A stretch of 64,000 bases of DNA from DASSUW01 sp963830725 (GCA_963830725.1 CAWHNO010000011.1:124001-188000), one strand, 5' to 3'; shown: positions 28,522-37,687, numbered from the stretch's first letter. Program-made: numbers and translations. The notes: generated from the letters alone by a model not told the origin.

Positions 28522-29337
28522 GAGGTCAGGCTCCGGTGCAGCTCGCGCCAGTCGTCGGGCGACAGCGTCTCCGCTCGTGCGTCGGCCGGGCGGCCCATGG
28601 CCTCGAGCGCGGCCCGGACACGGTCACGGTCGCCCCCGCCGCAGCGCGATCGAGCGGGCGAGCGCCTTGCGCCGGTGGGCGAAGCCCTGCTGGATCAGGG
28701 TGCGCAGGGCGGGCTCGGGCGTGGGGCCGTGGCGGGTGAGGCGGACGAGCACGGAGTCGACGTTGGGGACGGGATGGAAGACCGTGCGCGCGATCGGGCG
28801 CAGGACCTTGACCTCGCAGGCGAGCTGGGCGAGCACGGACGGCACGCCGTAGGCGGGCGTTCCGGGCTTCGCCGCGAACCGCTCGCCCACCTCCTTCTGC
28901 AGCATCGCGACCCAGGTCGAGGCGCGCGGGAGCTGCTCGATCGTACGCAGGATCACCCCGGCGGCGACGCCGTAGGGCAGGTTGGCGACCACCTTGGTGG
29001 GCTCGGGGTCGAGCGCGGCGAGGTCGAGCTTGACCGCGTCGGCGAGGTGGAGCGTGGCGTTGGCGTGCGGGTCGAGCGCGTCGCGCAGCGCCGGCTCGAG
29101 CCGGCGGTCGAGCTCGACGACGTGCACGTGGGCGGTGCGCTCGGCGAGATACTCCGACAGCACGCCGAGCCCGCCGCCGACCTCGAGCACCACGTCGGCG
29201 GGCTCGAGCTCGGCGGCGCGGCCGATGACGTCGAGGATGTTGGAGTCGATGAGGAAGTTCTGGCCCAGCTCGCGGTTGGGCCTGACGCCGAACTGGCGCA
29301 TGCGGCGCAGGCTCGGCTGCGCGGGGAGCTCGCTCAC
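28518..29337 (-). CDS. rsmA: 16S rRNA (adenine1518/1519-N6) dimethyltransferase, frameshifted near 3' end
   Basis: About 272 residues from GTG 29337, which overlaps the tatD stop (GTGA). KsgA motifs are RPNRELGQNFLIDSNILDVI, motif I VVLEVGGGLGVLSEYLAE, motif IV KVVANLPYGVAAG (NLPY) and FHPVPNVDSVLVRL. The frame breaks near 28640 in a G run; removing one base gives a proper end (GDRDRVRAALEAMGRPADA to LHRSLTS) with its TGA inside the ispE start. The gene is essential-like in context, so the break is probably a sequence error. Confidence 0.93.
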
Positions 29338-30083
29338 CAGCCCAGCAGCCGCGCGGCGTTGGCCTCGACGGCCGCCTCGAGCTCGTCGTAGGCGATGCCG
29401 CGCCGCTCGGCGAGGAACTGGGCGGTGTGGACCACGTAGGCGGGCTGGTTGCGGTGCTTGCGGACCGGCTGGGGCGTGAGGTACGGCGCGTCGGTCTCGA
29501 CCAGCAGCCGGTCGAGCGGCACGTGCTCCGCCGCTTCGGCCAGATCCTCCGCCTTCGGGTAGGTGACGTTGCCGGCGAACGAGATCCACCAGCCGCGGTC
29601 GAGGCACTCCTCGAGCCGGCCGGGCATCGAGAAGCAGTGCAGGATCACCTCGAGTCCGTCGGCCTGCTCGGCGAGCGTGGCGATCGTGTCGTCCTCGGCG
29701 GCGCGGGTGTGGATCACGAGCGGCTTGCTCAGCTCGCGCGCGAGCTCGATCTGGGCGCGGAACGCGCGCTCCTGGTCGGGACGCGGCGCGTAGTCGCGGT
29801 AGTCGTCGAGCCCGGTCTCGCCGATCGCCAGGCAGCGCGGATGAGCGGCCAGCTCACGCAGCTCGGCGGTGATCGCGTCGCTGTAGCCGGTCGCGTTGTT
29901 GGGGTGATGGCCGATCGCAGCGAACACCTCGTCATGGGTCTCGGCCGCCTTGAGCGCCGCGCGGCGAGAGCCCTCGTCGATCCCGATCGTGAGGATGCGG
30001 CGGACGCCCGCGTCGCGCGCGGACTGCACCAGCTCGGCCTCGGGCGCCGGCCCGCGGTCGAGATGGGTGTGGCTGTCGATCAT
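29334..30083 (-). CDS. tatD: TatD-family metal-dependent hydrolase
   Basis: 249 residues from ATG 30083. TatD signatures are MIDSHTHLD (metal-binding HxH), AIGETGLDDYRDYAP, VIHTRAAEDD, ILHCFSMPG and LLVETDAPYLTP. TatD proteins are Mg-dependent 3'-5' DNases in DNA repair and fragmentation. The gene follows metG after a 54-bp gap with a hairpin and overlaps rsmA by 4 nt. Confidence 0.95.
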   Translation of the reverse strand: MIDSHTHLDRGPAPEAELVQSARDAGVRRILTIGIDEGSRRAALKAAETHDEVFAAIGHHPNNATGYSDAITAELRELAAHPRCLAIGETGLDDYRDYAPRPDQERAFRAQIELARELSKPLVIHTRAAEDDTIATLAEQADGLEVILHCFSMPGRLEECLDRGWWISFAGNVTYPKAEDLAEAAEHVPLDRLLVETDAPYLTPQPVRKHRNQPAYVVHTAQFLAERRGIAYDELEAAVEANAARLLGW

Positions 30084-30084
30084 C

Positions 30085-30139
30085 GATGGATCCGTTCGTG
30101 GGTACCGCAGAACCGGTCGTACTCGCGGACGGGTCCATC
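30085..30139 (-). terminator. Long-loop inverted repeat between metG and tatD
   Basis: GATGGATCCGT (30085-30095) pairs with ACGGGTCCATC (30129-30139) with one mismatch and a 33-nt loop. The right arm includes the metG stop codon and the left arm touches the tatD start. It may reduce read-through or control tatD translation. Confidence 0.4.
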
Positions 30140-31658
30140 ACGGCTTGGGGAACAGCGGCGGCAGCTTCTCCACGCGCGCGCCGCCCGGTCGCGCGCCGAA
30201 GACGGCGCCGTCGAGCGAGAGGTCGTCGCTGCCGAGCGCGCGCAGCAGCTTTGCGGCCGTCTCGGGGATGTACGGGTCGAGCAGCACGGTCACCACGCGC
30301 AGGCCCTCGGCGAGCGAGCGCAGGGTGACGTCGAGCTCGCCGGCCTTGGCCTCGTCCTTGGCGAGCTGCCAGGGGGCGCGCTCTTCGACGTAGCGGTTGA
30401 GTCGGCGCACGCGCTGCCAGATGCGCTCGAGCGCCTGGGTGATCTCCGCCCGGTCGAGCAGCTCGGACACCTCCTCGCGCAGCCCGTCGAAGTCGGCCTT
30501 CAGGACGGGATCGACGTCGACCTCGGGCACGACCGCGTCGCGGTAGCGGTCGATCATCGCCAGCGTGCGGCTGGCGAGGTTGCCGTATTCGTTGGCCAGC
30601 TCGCTCTCGTAGCGCTCGCCGAAGGTGATCGTGGAGACGCCGCCGTCCTGGCCGAACGAGACCTCGCGGAAGCAGTAGTAGCGCAGCGCGTCGGTGCCGA
30701 AGGTGTCCATCACCTCGAACGGGTCGAGCACGTTGCCGAGCGACTTGGACATCTTGTGCTCGGCGCCCGAGGCGTCCTTCATCAGCAGGTAGCCGTGGAT
30801 GAACAGGTGGTCGGGCAGCTCGATCTCGGCCGCCATCAGCATGGCCGGCCAGAAGACGGCGTGGAACTTGAGGATGTCCTTCGCCATCACGTGGTACGTG
30901 GTGGGCCAGAAGGTGCCGGTGAGGTCCTCGCCGTCGCGGGCGAAGCCGAGCGCGGTGTAGTAGTTGAGCAGCGCGTCGAACCAGACGTAGAAGACGTGGT
31001 CGGGGTCCCACGGGACCTGCACGCCCCAGGAGAGCTTCGTCTTCGAGCGGCTGAGCGAGACGTCGTTGAGGCCGCCGGTGATGAAGGCGCGCGCCTCGTT
31101 GTAGCGGTGGCGGGGGGCCACGAAGTCGGGCCGGTCGGCATACAGCTTCTCGAGCCGCTCCTGGAAGGCGCTCAGGCGGAAGAACCAGTTCTCCTCGCGC
31201 TCGCGGTCGAGCGGGGTCTTGTGGATCGGGCACGTCTGGTCGGGCCCGATCTCGTTCTCGGTCTTGAAGTCCGCGCAGCGGGGGCAGTACCAGCCCTCGT
31301 ACAGGCCCTTGTAGGCGTGCCCGTTGTCGTGGATGCGCTGCATGACCTCCTGGACGCGCTCGTGGTGGCGCGGGTCGGAGGTGCGGATGAAGAAGTCGTT
31401 CGACGCGTTGATGCGCGGCAGCAGCGCCTGGAAGCGCTCGGCGTTGCGGTCGGCGAGCTCCTTCGGAGTCACGCCCTCGCGCTCGGCCGCCTGGGCGACC
31501 GGCTCGCCGTGCTCGTCGGTGCCGGTGAGGAAGAAGACCTCCTCGCCACGCTGGCGCATGTGGCGGGCGAGGATGTCGGCGCCGATCGTCGTGTACGCGT
31601 GGCCGAGGTGCGGCGCCGCGTTGACGTAGTAGATCGGCGTGGTGACGTAGTAGGCCAT
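30138..31658 (-). CDS. metG: Methionyl-tRNA synthetase
   Basis: 506 residues from ATG 31658. HIGH-type motif AAPHLGHAYTTIGADI and KMSKS motif HKMSKSLGNVLDP are present. A single-knuckle region carries CPRC and CPIH (WYCPRCADF, TCPIHKTPLD). There is no C-terminal tRNA-binding domain, so it is the short MetG form. A 15-bp gap separates it from the upstream tautomerase. It starts the run metG-tatD-rsmA-ispE. Confidence 0.96.
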   Translation of the reverse strand: MAYYVTTPIYYVNAAPHLGHAYTTIGADILARHMRQRGEEVFFLTGTDEHGEPVAQAAEREGVTPKELADRNAERFQALLPRINASNDFFIRTSDPRHHERVQEVMQRIHDNGHAYKGLYEGWYCPRCADFKTENEIGPDQTCPIHKTPLDREREENWFFRLSAFQERLEKLYADRPDFVAPRHRYNEARAFITGGLNDVSLSRSKTKLSWGVQVPWDPDHVFYVWFDALLNYYTALGFARDGEDLTGTFWPTTYHVMAKDILKFHAVFWPAMLMAAEIELPDHLFIHGYLLMKDASGAEHKMSKSLGNVLDPFEVMDTFGTDALRYYCFREVSFGQDGGVSTITFGERYESELANEYGNLASRTLAMIDRYRDAVVPEVDVDPVLKADFDGLREEVSELLDRAEITQALERIWQRVRRLNRYVEERAPWQLAKDEAKAGELDVTLRSLAEGLRVVTVLLDPYIPETAAKLLRALGSDDLSLDGAVFGARPGGARVEKLPPLFPKP

Positions 31659-31673
31659 GCGCGGCGTCAGAGG

Positions 31674-31860
31674 CTAGCTGGCGGTCGGCGGCCAGCTTCC
31701 CCGCCTTCGCCCAGTTCTCGTGGTCGACCTCGTGGATGAAGATCTGGACGGTCTCGGGCTTGACCTCGTAGGCGTCGACGAACGCCTGCGTGATGCCGGC
31801 CACGAGGCGGCGCTTGAGCTCGAGGTCGCGCGGCGACTGCTGGACGGTGACGATCGGCAC
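31674..31860 (-). CDS. 4-oxalocrotonate tautomerase family protein, frameshifted at 3' end
   Basis: About 61 residues from ATG 31860. The catalytic Pro follows Met (MPIVTVQQSPRDLELKRRLV), then VKPETVQIFIHEVDHENWAK with the family W-K-G ending. The frame has no nearby stop. Removing one base would end it at the TAG at 31674-31676, 15 bp before metG, which matches the usual length of about 62. Tautomerases of this class interconvert enol/keto acids; the substrate is unknown. Confidence 0.75.
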
Positions 31861-31878
31861 GGCGGCTCCTTTGGACGT

Positions 31879-32072
31879 CTAATCGCGCAGGGTGCGGTAC
31901 GCGAGCAGGCCACCGAAGCCCAGCACACCCGCGCCCGCGACGCCGTCGACCGTGCGCAGCAGCGCGGGCCGACCCAGCGGCGGGTGATCGAGACGCCGCC
32001 GGCGAGGATCGCCATCCACGTGAGGCTGCCGAGCACCGAAGCCGACGAGAAGGGCGCGGTCATGGCGCTCAC
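31879..32072 (-). pseudogene. LysE-family exporter, C-terminal remnant
   Basis: About 63 residues resemble only the last quarter of LysE/RhtB exporters: SASVLGSLTWMAILAGGVSI, then after a frame change RLLRTVDGVAGAGVLGFGGL and LAYRTLRD ending at TAG 31879. The family is normally about 200 residues, and the N-terminal three quarters are missing because the M23 gene occupies the upstream position. Truncation plus a frame change argues for a decaying fragment. Confidence 0.55.
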
Positions 32073-32073
32073 G

Positions 32074-32697
32074 CTAGCGCTCGGCCGCGCTGACCATCGG
32101 GTTCGAATACGCCCGGCGGCGCGCCCGGTAGCGGACGCCGGCGCCCGCCAGCACGAGCGCCAGCCCCGCCCACGCCGGCCACGGTGCGAGCGGCGACGAC
32201 ACGGGTCGAGGCGCCGGACGGACGACTCGTGGCGGGCCCGACCGTGGCGGCGCGCGGCGCGGCGGCGCGGCTCGTGGGGCGCGGCCGAGCGGAACCGGCG
32301 GAGATCGCCGGGCGAGGAAGCGCAGCGGGTCCACGTAGTCGAACCTCGTGCCGTCGCGACGCATGCCGAGATGCAGGCCTTCGTGCGTGGACGAGGCGGC
32401 CAGCGCCCCGACGATCGCGCCGCGCGAGACCTCGCGGCCGGTCCGGGCGGTGATCGTGGCCAGCGGCATATGCGTCACCCGCCATGGCCCGCAGCGGAGC
32501 GTGACCACCCCGCCGCTCGACCCGATCCGGCCGGCGAACGCCACCGGTCCCGTGCACGCGGCGCGCACAGGAGCGCCGGGCGCGGCCGCGAGATCGACGC
32601 CGCGGTGGCGGCCGGCCTCGAACGGCCGCCCCGGATCGAACCCGCGGGTCACGTCCCCCGGGACCGGAGCCACCAGCGCGAGCAGGACCAGAAGCAT
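32074..32697 (-). CDS. M23-like (LytM fold) exported protein with altered HxH motif
   Basis: 207 residues from ATG 32697. The N-terminus is a short signal-like segment (MLLVLLALVAPVPG). The LytM region begins FEAGRHRGVDLAAAPGAPVR with the zinc-ligand HxxxD, and continues to HEGLHLGMRRDG. The usual HLH pair reads GLH, so the first His is missing while the zinc-binding His remains. A Pro/Arg-rich linker and a C-terminal membrane helix (AWAGLALVLAGAGVRYRARR) follow. It may be a degenerate peptidoglycan-binding regulator rather than an active endopeptidase; that is inference. Confidence 0.75.
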   Translation of the reverse strand: MLLVLLALVAPVPGDVTRGFDPGRPFEAGRHRGVDLAAAPGAPVRAACTGPVAFAGRIGSSGGVVTLRCGPWRVTHMPLATITARTGREVSRGAIVGALAASSTHEGLHLGMRRDGTRFDYVDPLRFLARRSPPVPLGRAPRAAPPRRAPPRSGPPRVVRPAPRPVSSPLAPWPAWAGLALVLAGAGVRYRARRRAYSNPMVSAAER

Positions 32698-32758
32698 GCG
32701 GCGAGGCTACGTCCGCCCCGCGCACCAGCCCCCGCGCGCAACAGAATCGGCACGAAGT

Positions 32759-32771
32759 CGGAACGGTTCCG
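32759..32771. promoter_or_regulatory. Short perfect palindrome upstream of a membrane protein gene
   Basis: CGGAACGGTTCCG is a perfect inverted repeat in the 126-bp gap between the divergent M23 and 32824 genes. It may be an operator; no matching regulator was identified. Confidence 0.3.
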
Positions 32772-32823
32772 TTTGCAAGCGGTGCTGCATCGGACCGATT
32801 CGGTTGACGCAGCTTGACCGGTC

Positions 32824-34177
32824 ATGGGAGTGTCGGCTGTCATGCGAACCACGGAAGGCTCGCCTCCATCGCCGGAACTCAAGCTGATCGCCGACCCCGA
32901 GACGCGCCGCCGTGTGGCGATGGCGGCCGAAAGCGACCTCGAGGCGTTCCGCTACGCCCACTGGCGCGGCACGGTGACGTTCCACGACGTCGCCGCCTCG
33001 TGGTTCCACATGTCCGACCCCAACCTCCCGCCCGAGCTGCGTCTGGAGTTCAAGAACCTGTTCCCCGGCCTGCTCGACGCCTTCGCCGAGCCTCGCAAGG
33101 GGATCATCACCGCGTATTTCTGCCGCCATATCCGCGTCGCCGCCGCGCTGACCGACATCGGCCACGCCGCCGGCGCGCCCGAGGGCGTGCCCGAGGCCGA
33201 GCTCAAGGGCCCGCCGCCCGCCGGCATCGTCCCCCTGCTCGACCATGCGGCCGCGGTCGAGGCCGAGAGCAACGGCCACGGCGACCCGCGCGCCACGCTC
33301 CCACCGCTGGCGCGTCCGGCGCGCGCGCGAGTACGAGGTCTCGTTCTGGCGCCGCCTGCTGCCCGGCGGCCCGCGCGTCTTCGACCCGGCGCCGGCGGCC
33401 AGCTCGGCGATCCACATCGAGCCGACGTTCGGCGACCCCGAGGACTGGAAGGCGAAGGAGATCCTCTTCCAGTGCCTGCACCTGCACTACAAGGCGCTCG
33501 AGTTCCTCGCCCCGCAGCCACGCAAGATCTGCCTGCGGATGATCTTCGGCGTGATCACCACGCTGCTCGGAACGCTCGACCACCGGCAGCTCGAGCGCGA
33601 CGCCGGCAACATCGAGAGCACCCCCTTCGGCTCGAACGCCGCCGAGGTGGAGACGCTCGAGCGCGAGCTCAGGCAGGCGCAGGCCTACTACGAGGCCTCG
33701 GCCCAGCGACAGGCGCAGCTCGAGTACCTGGTCGGCATGGTGATGTTCCTGGTGCTGGCGGTGCTGGGCACCGCGGCGATCGCGCTCTTCACCCCCCTGC
33801 TCGACGAGGCGGCCACGGTCAGCGTCCTCGGCGGCGCCGCCGGCGCCGTCGTCAGCGTGATGAACCGCATGACCGGCGGCAGCCTGGTGGTGCGGCCCGA
33901 GGGGGGCAGGAAGACGATCCGCGCGCTCGGCTTCATGCGTCCGGTGATCGGCGCCACGTTCGGCGCCGTCGTCTACCTGTTCCTCGACGGCGGCATCGTC
34001 CAGGTCGTGTCACCGCCCGACGGCGGCGCGAACCTCGCCTTCTACGCGGCGCTGGGCTTCCTGTCGGGCTTCAGCGAGCGCTTCGCGCAGGACGTGATCG
34101 CGCAGGCGAGCGGCGACAACGGGGCTAGCGCCGCTCCGCGACCTCCCGATACAGCGCGTTCGCCGGCGTCCCCGTGA
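32824..34177 (+). CDS. Hypothetical membrane protein with coiled coil, frameshifted
   Basis: About 450 residues, starting at ATG 32824 or 32842. The soluble N-terminal half (SDLEAFRYAHWRGTVTFHDV, HMSDPNLPPELRLEFKNLF) breaks near 33300. Dropping one base continues into REYEVSFWRRLLPGG. A helical segment (VETLERELRQAQAYYEASAQ) precedes three hydrophobic helices (MVMFLVLAVLGTAAIALF, VSVLGGAAGAVVSVMN, ATFGAVVYLFLDGGI). No family was recognised. The 3' end overlaps rsmI by 53 bp, so the stop may be displaced. Confidence 0.6.
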
Positions 34178-34934
34178 GCTCGGCCACCACGCTCGCGGCG
34201 ACCCGCGGGCGGGCGCCCGCCTCCACCAGCCGGCGCGCGGCGTCCACGGCGGCCGGGTCAAGCCCGGTGCGCGGCGGCGCGCCGCCGATGACGAGCACGA
34301 CCTCGCCCTTCGGCGGGCCTGAGGCGTAGCGCGCGGCGAGCTCGGCCGCCGTCCCGCGCACCACCTCCTCGTGCACCTTGGTCAGCTCGCGGCAGACGGC
34401 CACCGGCCGCTCGCCGTCGACCGCCGCCAGCACCTCCAGCGTCGCCGCCACCCGCTTGGGCGACTCGAAGGCGACCACCGTCTCCGGCGAGCCCAGCACC
34501 TCGATCAGCGCCGACCGCTTGCGCGGCAGGAAGCCGGCGAAGCGCCACGCATCGGACGGCAGCGCCGAGGCCACCAGCGCCGCCAGCGCGGCCGACGGCC
34601 CCGGCAGCACCTCGACCTCCAGGCCCGCGGCCACGCAGCCCTGCACGAGCACGTAGCCGGGATCGGACACCAAGGGCATCCCCGCGTCCGACACCAGCGC
34701 CACCACCGCCCCGCCGCGCATGCGCTCGACCAGGTCGGCGGCCCGCTCGCGCTCGTTGTGCTCGTGATACGAGATCAGCGACGCCTGCACGCCGTAGCGC
34801 TCGAGCAGCACGCGCGTGCGGCGCGTGTCCTCGCACGCCACCACGTCGGCGTCGCGCAGCGCGGACAGCACCCGCAGCGTGACGTCCTCGAGGTTCCCGA
34901 TCGGCGTCGGGCAGACGACGAGCCGGCCGCTCAT
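34125..34934 (-). CDS. rsmI: 16S rRNA (cytidine1402-2'-O)-methyltransferase
   Basis: 269 residues from ATG 34934. RsmI/tetrapyrrole-methylase motifs are LVVCPTPIGNLEDVTLR, ACEDTRRTRVLLERYG, VALVSDAGMPLVSDPGY, VEVLPGPSA and FAGFLPRK, and then ELTKVHEEVVRGT. The start overlaps the stop of the ROK kinase gene by 4 nt. It methylates the decoding-site cytidine together with RsmH. Confidence 0.95.
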   Translation of the reverse strand: MSGRLVVCPTPIGNLEDVTLRVLSALRDADVVACEDTRRTRVLLERYGVQASLISYHEHNERERAADLVERMRGGAVVALVSDAGMPLVSDPGYVLVQGCVAAGLEVEVLPGPSAALAALVASALPSDAWRFAGFLPRKRSALIEVLGSPETVVAFESPKRVAATLEVLAAVDGERPVAVCRELTKVHEEVVRGTAAELAARYASGPPKGEVVLVIGGAPPRTGLDPAAVDAARRLVEAGARPRVAASVVAELTGTPANALYREVAERR

Positions 34935-35908
34935 GGATACCCCGCCCGCAGGAGGCCGCCGCCCTCGCGCGCCGCCAGCGCCGCTCCCACGAGACCGGCG
35001 TCGGACCCGAAGGCCGCCTTCTCGATCCGCACCGCATCGCGGCCCGGGGCCAGGGCGCGCTTGCGGACGATCCGCCGCGCCGGCTCGAGCAGCAGCTCCC
35101 CCGCCTCGCTGACGCCGCCGCCGATCACCGCCACCTCCGGGTTGAAGATGTTGACCAGCGACACGAGGCCGACCCCCAGCCGCTCCCCGATCAGCGCGAT
35201 CGCATCGGACGCCACCGGGTCGCCCTCGCGCGCGAGCTCGGTGATCAGCGGCCCGGTCAGCTCACGGCCCTCCTCGAGCGCGTGGCCGAGGGCCGTGTCG
35301 GGCCGCCTGGCCACCGCCACCGAGGCGAGCCGCACCAGCGTCGTGCCCGAGCAGAAGGTCTCCAGGCAGCCGTAGTTCGGGCAGTCGGACTGGCACGGCG
35401 GACCGTCGATGTCGACCACCATGTGGCCCATCTCGGCGCCACCGCCGATCCAGCCCCGGAAGACCTCGCCGCCGAGCACGAGCCCGCCGCCGATCCCGGT
35501 CCCGATGGTGAGCAGGATCATCTCGCTGCAGCCCGCGCCGGCGCCCACGCGGGCCTCGCACAGCGCGGCGCAGTTGCCGTCGTTGTCGACGACGACGGGC
35601 AGCCCGAGCCGCTCGGCCATCACCTCGTGGAAGCGGATGTCGGCGAGCGGCGCGTTGGCCGCCTGGACCGCCATCCCGGTCCGCGAGTCGAACGTGCACG
35701 GGATGCCGAAGCCGACGGCCTCGACCTCGCCTCCCACGGCGGTCCTGATCTCCTCGACCGCGTCGGCGACCATCTGCACGAGGCCGTCCTGATCCAGTCC
35801 GTAGATCAGACGGTTGGTACGGTGATGGATGCCCAGGTCGGCGTCGACCGCGCCGGCCAGGAGCTTCGTGCCGCCGAGGTCGACGCCTATGACGCCTCGC
35901 TCGACCAC
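34931..35908 (-). CDS. ROK-family sugar kinase (glucokinase-like)
   Basis: About 325 residues from GTG 35908. ROK motifs are VIGVDLGGTKLLAGAV (phosphate 1), DNDGNCAALCEARVGAG, TIGTGIGGGLVLGGE (phosphate 2), EMGHMVVD with the catalytic-region His, and a zinc motif CQSDCPNYGCLETFCSG. Glucokinase of actinobacteria is typically of this type. The 25-bp gap to the divergent LCP gene makes the GTG more likely than the upstream ATG at 35935. It precedes rsmI with a 4-nt overlap. Confidence 0.88.
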   Translation of the reverse strand: MVERGVIGVDLGGTKLLAGAVDADLGIHHRTNRLIYGLDQDGLVQMVADAVEEIRTAVGGEVEAVGFGIPCTFDSRTGMAVQAANAPLADIRFHEVMAERLGLPVVVDNDGNCAALCEARVGAGAGCSEMILLTIGTGIGGGLVLGGEVFRGWIGGGAEMGHMVVDIDGPPCQSDCPNYGCLETFCSGTTLVRLASVAVARRPDTALGHALEEGRELTGPLITELAREGDPVASDAIALIGERLGVGLVSLVNIFNPEVAVIGGGVSEAGELLLEPARRIVRKRALAPGRDAVRIEKAAFGSDAGLVGAALAAREGGGLLRAGYP

Positions 35909-35933
35909 GCGGCCACCATACCCGCTCCCACCC

Positions 35934-37043
35934 ATGGCCGACGACCGCCACGACTCGCCCCGGTACACCAAGTACCGCTCGCGCCCCCGCATGCCATGGG
36001 AGCGCGATGACGACCTGAGCAGCGGCGAGCCGCGCGAGCCGAAGCCCGGACGCCGCCGGTGGCCGTTCCGCCGCCGCACCCGCGAGCCGCGGCGCCGTCG
36101 CCGGCTGACCGTCGGCCGCGTGATCGCCTACCTGGCCATGGCCGTCGCCGCGTGGCTGCTGGTCTCGCTCGTGGTCTTCCTGATCAGCGCCCAGATCCAG
36201 TCGGCGAAGATCTCCGACGCGGCCGACGCCCGCCTCAGCGGCGGCGGCTTCCCGCTGACCACGCCGAACACGATCCTCGTGCTCGGCTCCGACGCGCGCA
36301 CCCGCAGCGGCGCCGAGCCCGGCGCGCAGACGATCGGCCAGCCCAGCCGGTCGGACTCGATCATGCTCCTGCGCATCGGCGGCGGCGCCAACGCCCAGCT
36401 CTCGATCCTGCGCGACACGGTGGTCGACATCCCGGGCCACGGCCAGAACAAGATCAACGCCGCGTACGCACTCGGCGGCGCGGCGCTCGCCATCGAGACC
36501 GTCGAGGACTACCTCGACATCCCGGTCAACCACCTCGTCGAGGTCAACTTCGAGAACTTCCCAGAGCTGATCAACTCACTCGGCGGCATCACCTACACCG
36601 GCAACTGCGTGATCTCGAAGATCAACGGCGGCCTGCGCAACGGCGGCTACACGCTGCGCCTGAAGGCCGGCACCAACGAGCTCACCGGCGAGGAGGCGCT
36701 CGCGCTCGCGCGCACGCGCAAGAACGACTGCCGGCCGCAGGAGGACGACCGCTCGCGCGCCATCCGCCAGCAGAAGATCATCAACGCGATCAAGGACCAG
36801 GTGATCTCGTTCGAGACCTTCGTCCGCCTGCCGTGGGTCGCGTGGGCGGCGCCCCAGGCCATCCGCTCCGACATGTCCGGGCTGACACTGCTCGGCCTGA
36901 TCGGCGCCGAGCTGATCGGCGGCGAGAGCAAGAAGTACCTGCTCGAGCCGTCGGGCACCACGACGCTGCCCGACGGCGGGGCCGGCCTGACGGTCGACGA
37001 GGCCGAGAAGCAGCAGACCGTCGAGCAGTTCCTGGAGGGGTGA
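35934..37043 (+). CDS. LytR-CpsA-Psr (LCP) family cell-wall glycopolymer transferase
   Basis: 369 residues from ATG 35934. A long basic cytoplasmic N-terminus is followed by one membrane helix (VIAYLAMAVAAWLLVSLVVF, about residues 62-81) and the LCP domain: TILVLGSDARTR, RSDSIMLLRI, LSILRDTVVDIPGHGQNKIN (catalytic Arg in LRD) and EALALARTRKNDCRPQEDD. LCP enzymes attach teichoic acid or arabinogalactan-type polymers to peptidoglycan. It is followed by a strong GC hairpin. Confidence 0.93.
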   Translation: MADDRHDSPRYTKYRSRPRMPWERDDDLSSGEPREPKPGRRRWPFRRRTREPRRRRRLTVGRVIAYLAMAVAAWLLVSLVVFLISAQIQSAKISDAADARLSGGGFPLTTPNTILVLGSDARTRSGAEPGAQTIGQPSRSDSIMLLRIGGGANAQLSILRDTVVDIPGHGQNKINAAYALGGAALAIETVEDYLDIPVNHLVEVNFENFPELINSLGGITYTGNCVISKINGGLRNGGYTLRLKAGTNELTGEEALALARTRKNDCRPQEDDRSRAIRQQKIINAIKDQVISFETFVRLPWVAWAAPQAIRSDMSGLTLLGLIGAELIGGESKKYLLEPSGTTTLPDGGAGLTVDEAEKQQTVEQFLEG

Positions 37044-37049
37044 GCCTCC

Positions 37050-37078
37050 CCGGACGCCCCGTCGGGAGGGGCGCCCGG
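37050..37078. terminator. GC-rich hairpin after the LCP gene
   Basis: CCGGACGCCCC (37050-37060) pairs with GGGGCGCCCGG (37068-37078) with one mismatch and a 7-nt loop, 7 bp after the stop. There is no T tract. It lies between the convergent LCP gene and the CHRD remnant and could serve both. Confidence 0.6.
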
Positions 37079-37092
37079 GAAGCCTTGACTCA

Positions 37093-37629
37093 CTAATCGT
37101 CGCCTTCGCCGTTCTCGATCTGTGCGCGGATCTCGCCTGCCGGGCGCGCCGTGCTGTGCACGTTCGCGTACGTGTAGCCGCACGGATCGCGTCGAGGAGC
37201 TCATCGAACTCGCCGGCCCGATGCCCTGGCCCGCTGGCCCGATCACGTCAGCCGCATCGAGGGTCCCGCTGACCGTGCCCTCCGGCGACGGGCACGTCGG
37301 CGTGTCAGCCGAGCCGTTGCCGAGGTTGGTGCACAGGAACACACTGATGCCGCCGGTGGTGGCGCGCGCACCGAAGTGGATGTGCGCCTGCAGCACCGGC
37401 GTCTCGAAGCCCCGGTACGAGAGCTCGGTACTCGAGCGTGTTAGAGAACCGGTTGATGCGTGAGCTTGAACTCGCCGTTGGCCGGCGTGGAGAGCGCCTG
37501 CGGCGTCTCCTCGTAGCCGCTGAGCCGCTCCCGGAAGTTGTTACTGCCGGTGGCGACGGCCACCCCCACGGCACCGAGCAGCGACAGCACGCCGATGGCC
37601 AGCACAAGCTTGAGCCTGCGTCGGTTCAC
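37093..37629 (-). pseudogene. Exported CHRD-domain protein, multiply frameshifted
   Basis: A GTG start at 37629 follows an RBS-like AGGGGGT. The N-terminus is a signal peptide (RRRLKLVLAIGVLSLLGAV) and the CHRD hallmarks follow in pieces: RERLSGYEETPQALSTPANG, VLQAHIHFGARATTGGISVF, CTNLGNGS, GTVSGTLDAADVIGPAGQGI, and finally YANVHSTARPAGEIRAQIE ending at TAG 37093. At least four frame changes are needed, two that drop a base and two that restore one G. That is far more than elsewhere in the window. It is either a decayed gene or a poorly read stretch. Confidence 0.7.
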
Positions 37630-37687
37630 CCTTACCCCCTCAGGTCGGATGTGGACCTGGGTGATACGCGAGCGCGGCGCCCGAGGT

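Noticed and set aside
29932..31860. A 642-codon open frame on the minus strand covering metG in another frame
   Set aside because: It begins as the tautomerase gene, then is compositionally biased Arg/Ala/Pro text antisense or out of frame to a complete metG. It is a high-GC shadow beyond about residue 62.
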